Shown here: positions 57,945 to 64,000 of the stretch, one piece after another
How the letters are laid out: each line of letters begins with the position of its first letter
How positions within the stretch are numbered: position 1 is the stretch's first letter
Origin: Zerene cesonia
Taxonomy: Eukaryota > Arthropoda > Insecta > Lepidoptera > Pieridae
Length of the DNA: 64,000 nt
Reading direction: 5' to 3'
NCBI RefSeq assembly: GCF_012273895.1
Contig: NC_052118.1
Coordinates: 1,674,001 to 1,738,000 of the forward strand
The notes under the pieces: model-generated
Database searches by the model: none
Told to the model about the DNA's origin: nothing
The model's input: only the letters and a program-made list of their open reading frames with translations
Made by a program: the position numbers and the translations under genes

Positions 57945-58115
57945 GATCGCCTGACGATAAACGATAACCACCGCCCATTTACATTTGCAGAGACAGTGCC
58001 TCTGCATATGTGCTACCCGTTTTTATGATGTAAGGATTATTCCTTTCCTAATGAAAGGATTGACAACTGGAAAGATGGAATGGACGGGAAAAGGGTGAGA
58101 AAAAGGAAACGTTTG
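57945..58115 (-). mobile_element. Retroposon remnant, family R
   Basis: Plus-strand 'cgcctgacgataaacgataacc', 'accgcccatttacatttgc', 'agagacagtgcctctgcat', 'ggattgacaactggaaag' and 'gggtgagaaaaaggaaacg' are the reverse of the family R 3' half. Truncated after 'gaaacg'. Confidence 0.65.
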
Positions 58116-58879
58116 TATGGGTTCTTGTTGAACTTACGGATCTCAGCATCCGAATTTAAATCCGCTTGTTAAACAAAGATGCTACTGAAGCAGTGAAATT
58201 AATCAAGCATTCGCAACACGACGGCGGAGTTAATACTTTCGAAGTTCTGTTTAAACAAATTGTGGCTTAGTGACGAAACCTGTTTTGGTTTACGATATCT
58301 ACTTCATTAAGAGTCTCTTAGTACAGTCGATGACTTGTACAGAGTTATTATGTTATAGAGAGTTTGTGATTAGCTGTTCTGTGTGTTTTTAGTTTGCTCT
58401 ATTTGTTTTAGTTTCTTCGTCGATTTTACATTTTTGTATTTTAGAATGAAATGAAAATTGTAATTGTTAGTGAGTTTTGAAAGTTTGAACGTGTAATATG
58501 TTACTAATATACTATCCATATAATTTGTTTTATTCATACCTCCATAGGCCTTCTAGTTAAGGGGCCACGAGAGCTGGTTATTATTTGTTATATCATATCC
58601 CTGTGTATCCCTGCAATGGAAGCATATGGAGGCTGATAGTAATTATGGATATGATGAGTTTGCTTTTTTCCTTTATTTTATGTAAAACTATAAACAATGT
58701 TTCTTTTTTAGAAAAACAAAAATAAATATGTTTCATGGTCAAATTTTTTCTCTCGACCGATAGATTCTTATTTTACATAACTTGATTAAAATTTCGTGTT
58801 TTTGTATATAATAGTTGCGCATCGCATTAGACAAATAATGAACGCCAAAATGTAAAATTATCATATCAAATAAATCGCA
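58116..58879. other. AT-rich tract, nothing recognised
   Basis: 58545-58580 has 'ctagttaaggggccacgagag', not assignable to a family. No gene. Confidence 0.4.
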
Positions 58880-59090
58880 AAGGTGACTGACTAACTGATC
58901 AAGGTACAGCCTAAACAACTGCACCTATCGGGCTGAAATCTTGCAAATATTATGATGTAAACATTGCTAACATGTTTGATATATTGATGATGGTTTTGAT
59001 ATATTGTACCTCCATGAGGATAAAATAGAGGATGATAATGTTGTACCATATATTTTTATTTTGTCGGGCACAGCTGCGGGCAACAGCTAG
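58880..59090 (+). mobile_element. Helitron-like element, diverged, CTAG end
   Basis: 'gtgactgactaactgatcaagg', 'aactgcacctatcgggctgaaa', 'aatattatgatgtaaac' and 'cgggcacagctgcgggcaaCAGCTAG|T'. The left end is estimated. Confidence 0.5.
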
Positions 59091-59269
59091 TTCATGTATA
59101 AAACTCTCTGGAATAAACACATTTACCTCTATATTATATCATTAAGTTTAAATTCCATTATCTCTGCGTAAGGTTATTCGATTATGGTTCACACTTCATT
59201 AGGCGTCTTAATGAATAATTACTATAACGTTGCTGTTCCTTAAGTTAAAATATAGCATAATCTGTATTA

Positions 59270-59440
59270 ATATTAAAAATGGGAAAAGGTGTGGTATTAT
59301 ACATCTAAACCTTTCTCTTGAATCACTCTATCTATTACAAAAAACCCAATGAAAATCTGTTGAGTAGTTTAAAAATTTTACCATACATAAGGACTCCGGG
59401 ACAGGTAAAGCGACTTCGTTTTATGCTATGTAGTGAAGAC
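59270..59440 (-). mobile_element. Interspersed repeat, family E
   Basis: Plus strand 'tctaaacctttctcttgaatca', 'aaaaacccaatgaaaatctg' and 'aaagcgacttcgttttatgc', then 'tatgtagtg', the reverse of 8720-8905. Confidence 0.6.
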
Positions 59441-59546
59441 TCATCGTCTTAAAAAGAAGAGATAAATTTTGTCTGTAAATTGTAATGCTATTTATGTTTA
59501 TATTATAATTGCACGAAAAAGTGTAATTGTTTATTTATTTGTCTTT

Positions 59547-59650
59547 GTTTGTCGTCATAAAGCAGCGATTTTGTGACATGATTTTTGTGTCTGGAGATAG
59601 GAGGCTAGAGAGTGTCATAAGGCTACTTTGCATTACTATTATAACATAAA
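59547..59650 (+). mobile_element. Helitron-like fragment, family F
   Basis: 'gtgtctggagataggaggct', 'agagagtgtcataaggctac' and 'tttgcattactattataac', the counterpart of 2690-2870. Confidence 0.4.
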
Positions 59651-60214
59651 TAAACTAAAAGTTTTACAATACTGTCTTATTCTAGGTTAAAATGAAGACA
59701 GAATAAGTAACCTTAATGTTTTTATTCGTTTATCCTATATCCTACCTACAACAATTGGATTTTATTAGAAATATTAATAAATTTTATTACCCATTATGTA
59801 GTTCAAAAGCTTATAGTTGATATACTAGTGGTTTTTGAATTATGCGAGGGTAGCTTCCCAAAACCAAATTATACCCATTTCAAGTAGAATCGTTCATAGA
59901 AATTTGATCAATTTATGAGTTTTGACCAATATAAATTTTCCACTGTGTAATTTTGAAATGTTTGTTAGAGAATTCGGGATTACAATGTTAATAGCACTTG
60001 AATATCGAATAAGTTCAACAAACAGCCCTTGATACGATTCAAATATGTATTATAATATGGGTGGGCTCCATACTTCAATAGAGAATAGTTCGGTTAGTTT
60101 TGAAGTATGCTATTTAACTTATATAAAAAATTCTGTAGTTTATCTCATATACAAAGGGGGCAGTTCATTTGCTGTGTTTGCTCTGGTATTGCACTACTTA
60201 TACACTAAATAAAT
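59651..60214. other. AT-rich tract, nothing recognised
   Basis: No supported feature. Confidence 0.35.
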
Positions 60215-60350
60215 TATTACAAAGCAAACAGCATAAGGGCAGGATTGAAGATGTATTGTATGTACTGTATTGAATAAACGAAAGGGACTAGAAACGGTGA
60301 GGAAAAGTAAATGGGCCTCTGTCTCCCATCCCGCCATCTATCGTCCCCAC
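60215..60350 (-). mobile_element. Retroposon scrap, family R
   Basis: 'aaagggactagaaacggtgag', 'gaaaagtaaatgggcctctg' and 'tctcccatcccgcc' resemble the middle of family R, reversed. Confidence 0.4.
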
Positions 60351-60355
60351 GATTA

Positions 60356-60565
60356 TCTACACTAATATTATAAAGAGGAAAACTTTGTTTGTTTGTTTGT
60401 TTGGTTGTAAGGAATAGGCTCAAAAACTACTGATTACTATTCTGAACACTGATAACTTGATACTGAACGGACCGATTTTAAAAATTCTTTCACCATTCGA
60501 AAGCTACATTATCCACGAGTAACATAGACTATATTTTATTTTGGAAAAAAATGGGGTTCCGTAAC
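60356..60565 (+). mobile_element. Helitron-like 5' part, family C
   Basis: A|TCTACACTAATATTATAAAG, then (GTTT)n, 'caaaaactactgattact', 'gaacggaccgattttaaaaa' and 'cgagtaacatagactatat'. The CTAG end is not found. Confidence 0.6.
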
Positions 60566-60689
60566 ATATCTTTATTGAAACATCCAAACCAGTATACCTA
60601 TAAAGGTGCAGGGTTAGTTAGTTCGTTTGATATTATTTAAACTCAAATATATAACTCTAATCGCAATAATTCAGATATTCAACTGGATA

Positions 60690-60861
60690 GCTATATATTA
60701 TAAAGCTGAAGAGTTTGTTCGTTTGTTTGTTTGAACGTGCTAATCTCAGGAACTACTGGTCCGTTTTGAATTCTTTCAGTTTTAGATGCCTTACAATAAA
60801 AGTATTGAGGGAGAATTTAGGCTTTATATGTACCACGGGCGAAGCCGGGGCGGACAGCTAG
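60690..60861 (+). mobile_element. Helitron-like element, family C, intact 3' end
   Basis: 'tatattataaagctgaagag', then (GTTT)n, 'gctaatctcaggaactactgg' and 'tatgtaccacgggcgaagc', then 'cggacagCTAG|T'. It provides the reference end for 203-364 and 24977-25341. Confidence 0.7.
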
Positions 60862-61339
60862 TCTTCTATAAGGGATTTGGTAACTACCAATAAGATACTA
60901 TTGGTATTTACCACACACATAGGTACATTACATTTTTTGTATATTTGCAATATTGTTTATTTTGTGTGGTACATAAAATTGTTAAATAAATCTTTACTTT
61001 ATACTCCGTAAGTGTGCATTGTGATTAATTAAATTGTTAAATATGCGTAAAGAACTTAAAAAAATAAGCGAATATAGCTTGGGAATAGACCATTATAATA
61101 TATTTTAATGCAGGTGCAATTAGCTGTGACAATGGGGTGGGAATGAGGTCGAAAGTTGCCACAATAAGCCTCCAATGCTTCGTAAATGCAGCGCTTAATT
61201 GTTTTAATTTGATTATATAAGGCGGTATTCTCTAATTGTTAAAATGCTATTCTTTTTTTTATTATTTAATGAGGAGGATAAGAAAAAGCAAGAAGTATAC
61301 AAATTAAAAGCGCGGGATCACGTTTTCTAATAATGTAAC
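60862..61339. other. AT-rich tract, nothing recognised
   Basis: No supported feature. Confidence 0.35.
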
Positions 61340-61680
61340 ATTAAAGACATATTTCGATTTACTGAAGTCACGTCGGAAATGCCGATACATATTTCGTATT
61401 TAAATGCTTGAAATCCTTCGGGCATCCAGCGCTCGGACACAACGCAAAAAATATTTTCCATACATAATACCTCTTATTCGGCGAAACTAAAATAGCCAAG
61501 AAAAATCAGAGCCGTTCCAAGCGTTTTTGGGCCGTGAACTATTTGATTATCCTCCCGATGGGTCCTCGCAGTCCAGTACATCCACTAAAAGAAAACACGA
61601 ATATTTGCCGAGGTCACACTGAGCAAACGAAGGGAGTCCGTTGCCAGTATCTACGTGGCGAGAATACAATGAAAATGCTT
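61340..61680. other. Non-repetitive less AT-rich island
   Basis: 'gaagtcacgtcggaaatgcc', 'cttcgggcatccagcgctcgg', 'cctcccgatgggtcctcgcag' and 'agggagtccgttgccag'. All frames have stops. Composition and lack of repeat signature suggest constrained non-coding DNA or an old exon; conservation is untested. Confidence 0.25.
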
Positions 61681-62919
61681 AGGTCATGAAAAATTAGACG
61701 AAAATTGTGGATCCACTTGCAGTACCATACTTATGCAAATGTAGGACAAATTGTTTAGAGTCATAAGGGCTTTGTATGTGTATTAGCTATTCCGTTAAAC
61801 AAAATAATACAGATTATATGCTGTATATCTCGAAAAGAGTAAGAATATTATGATGAGATATGGTTATTATATTATCAGCGAGCTTTTTTATAAAAGATTT
61901 GATATTCGTATTGACCACACCTTTTTACAGATTATTAATAGTTTATAATTGCTTATTACTTCTAGTCATCAAGCTTTTCAATATAATTAAAATGTTTTGT
62001 AATTTATTAAGACTTGTAAAAATCTTATCAAAAATTAAATTCAAATTTAATATCAAGACAAATTAAACAAGCTAAATTTCAAAACACGTAAACGCTAATT
62101 GCTTGAAAGTTAATTACAAAGAAATTTTGAAAGTCGAATCATCAGGGCTTAATAAAGCGAGTTTGTAATACAACCAATCTTTCAAAACCGCAACATCTTC
62201 ACGTCATAAAGATCAATAGAAAACCAATAAAGGGTGGTAAAATAATCCTTCTGGAACTTTCCCAATATTGGCTCTTATGGGATTAATTCATACCCGACGC
62301 CATAAGTTGCAAGTAGCTGGAGTTATATACGGCCTGACTTTAATTTGCCTGATGTGGGCCCCGATTTAATATCGCTTTTCAGCGAACAACTTTTGAGATG
62401 GATTTATATTTATTTCTATACTTTGAACGCGTGGTTAATCTCGTTCATATTTTTCGTATGAAAATAGTCTTTATCCATATTAGTATATTTGTGATATTCT
62501 TTATAACATATCTCTTTGAATAATATTTCCTTTCATTTAATATGGTTCTTCTTAATCTACTTTATAACATTATTATTATTTTGTTTTTGCTTCGTTACGT
62601 TTATAATGTTTTATTGGCACTGATTATTTTAATATACAATTTGAATATATCAAAAATTATGATCTAGTCTATTTTATGCAATTATTAAACATGATATCCA
62701 TTAACCTAGTCATCATAAAATATGAAAGGTGCCGTGTTGACACCATAGCGTCTATGTAACATGTAAAAGGTGCCATGTCCAAAGATGTCTGACCCAATTT
62801 TTGTGCGGGATTCGATATTACTAAGGCACAAGTTAGGCCAGCTCGCAAAGAGAAAGGTACCAACCCCTACAGAAGATCAGCGTCGAGTGCTAATGTGATA
62901 CGTGAGATGAGTGTGGGAA
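61681..62919. other. AT-rich tract, nothing recognised
   Basis: 62730-62890 is less AT-rich (aggtgccgtgttgacacc, gccagctcgcaaagagaaagg) and may be repeat-derived. No gene is called. Confidence 0.35.
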
Positions 62920-63085
62920 CTGACGGCCGCATTCTATTCTTGACCTTTCTTAGGCTCTTTTTTTAGTGTCGTCTATCGTTAACTTGTCTTTTATCGTTCA
63001 TAAGCAAGAGGCCCTACCTCATATCAAATGTTCATGGGCGGTGGTGATCCCTTACCAGGCGAACCGCCAGCTCAGTTTTTCGCTC
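62920..63085 (+). mobile_element. Retroposon 3' end, family R, short
   Basis: 'gaggccctacctcatatcaaatg', 'catgggcggtggtgatcccttacc' and 'aggcgaaccgccagctcag', followed by 'cataaataaata'. The 5' part has been lost or replaced. Confidence 0.6.
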
Positions 63086-64000
63086 TAACATAAATAAATA
63101 TTCACTTACTTCTGCCAATTCTAATAAGCAAGCTTAATATTCACACGATACTATTAAAGTATCAATTATTTACTCAAGTGTATATTTATTATAAAAATTA
63201 AAATGATTACTGTAATTTTGGATGCCGGTGCATAAAGTGACTATCTGATATCGATTTGAAAGTGAAAATTATAGTTACATAAGATCACATGACACTTTTA
63301 ACGTTATTCAATTCTTACAGATGATGGTCTATTTTATTATGTGCGCGACAGTAAACAGTCGCTTAGTTCTTGCTGATCTGCGTAGCACCTAAGCCGCTAT
63401 TTTCAGACAATTTAGTTTCTGTAAGTTTTTGTTGTAATCTTTTTTTTCTGTTTAGAGTTTTAGAATTTTTTGTTGCGTTAATCTTTCGCACTAGATAGTA
63501 ATTTGTGTATCCATAGAATAGGTTTATACATAGAACAATATTCATTGTACATTATTACTAATGCTGTTATATTTTGTATAAAATGTTTGGAAACCCATAA
63601 AATAAAATAAAATGAATAAAAAGTAACTTCCGAACATATAGGGCACTACTTTCCTTTATGTACATTTAGTAACATATACCAGCAAGACAAGAGCAAGAGC
63701 AAGAGAGTTAAAAAATATATGATTCCACGCCTAATTCTCCTCAATTCTCACAAAGATGCACTTCTTCATTATGTGCGCGACAGTACACAGTAACTCCCGA
63801 CTATTTAGAGCTGTATTACCATCTTTATTAGTAGCAGTCAGTACAATTTGTCCACGAGCCGCTCATATTTCCCAGCCTTATTTAGCCGGTGTCCATTAGC
63901 ATAATGCTGCATTACCTCACTCCGAGTAGACTACGTGCATTCTATTTCAGAGCGGGCGGAATTTCGTTTGACGTTAGTCGTTTCGGATTTATTTCAAACA
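63086..64000. other. Unique tract with a 24-bp direct repeat
   Basis: 63336-63359 and 63768-63791 are identical except one base and 432 bp apart. 63770-63990 is less AT-rich (cagccttatttagccggtgtcc, gagcgggcggaatttcg) and runs off the window end. No gene is supported. Confidence 0.4.

Noticed and set aside
1..64000. Bacterial-type operons, CRISPR, phage or integrons
   Set aside because: Composition, repeats, SINEs and the eukaryotic tRNA promoter show nuclear insect DNA; no such features are present.

Overview
This is AT-rich insect DNA, almost certainly from a moth or butterfly. The evidence is the repeat load. It has many short Helitron-like elements (A|TC...CTAG|T ends, with a GC-rich hairpin just before CTAG), tRNA-headed SINEs, non-LTR 3' tails that run into ATTC-, TATC-, GAAA- or A-type tails, and a retroposon family ending in a 'ggcggtggtgatc...gaaccaccagctc...' block plus poly(A). 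These kinds are familiar from lepidopteran genomes; I cannot name the species.

No protein-coding gene can be supported. Open frames are short (longest without Ns, 131 codons), AT-rich or repeat-derived, so the window looks intergenic or like a large intron. The one confident gene is a tRNA-Cys(GCA) at 26276-26347, with A and B boxes and a T6 Pol III terminator. A weak candidate for a first exon lies at 48090-48458: a GC-richer leader, an initiator-like TCAGT, and an 86-codon frame with no recognised domain.

Layout. 1-8 kb: Helitron-like fragments, and an 807-bp near-perfect palindrome (3066-3872) inserted in a SINE with a TAA target duplication. 8-16 kb: mostly unique sequence, with a perfect hairpin carrying two TTGCGCAA sites (11263-11298). 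16-22 kb: several LINE 3' tails, and a reverse-transcriptase YADD fragment that runs into a 1000-N assembly gap (20796-21795). 22-31 kb: retroposon remnants, the tRNA, a retroposon nested in a Helitron with a 14-bp duplication (25091-25316), and two tRNA-headed SINEs. 31-45 kb: unique AT-rich DNA with an inverted pair of Helitron copies at 33 kb and a perfect 17-bp hairpin at 32.4 kb. 45-54 kb: an 8-bp tandem repeat, a CpG/AP-1-rich island, the candidate first exon, and two Helitron copies. 54-64 kb: retroposon copies, more Helitron ends and unique tracts.

No multi-gene system is visible. The most informative features are the two nested insertions, whose sequence records the order of events, and the two perfect short-loop hairpins. 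Repeat family names are inferences from remembered consensus features and were not database-checked.
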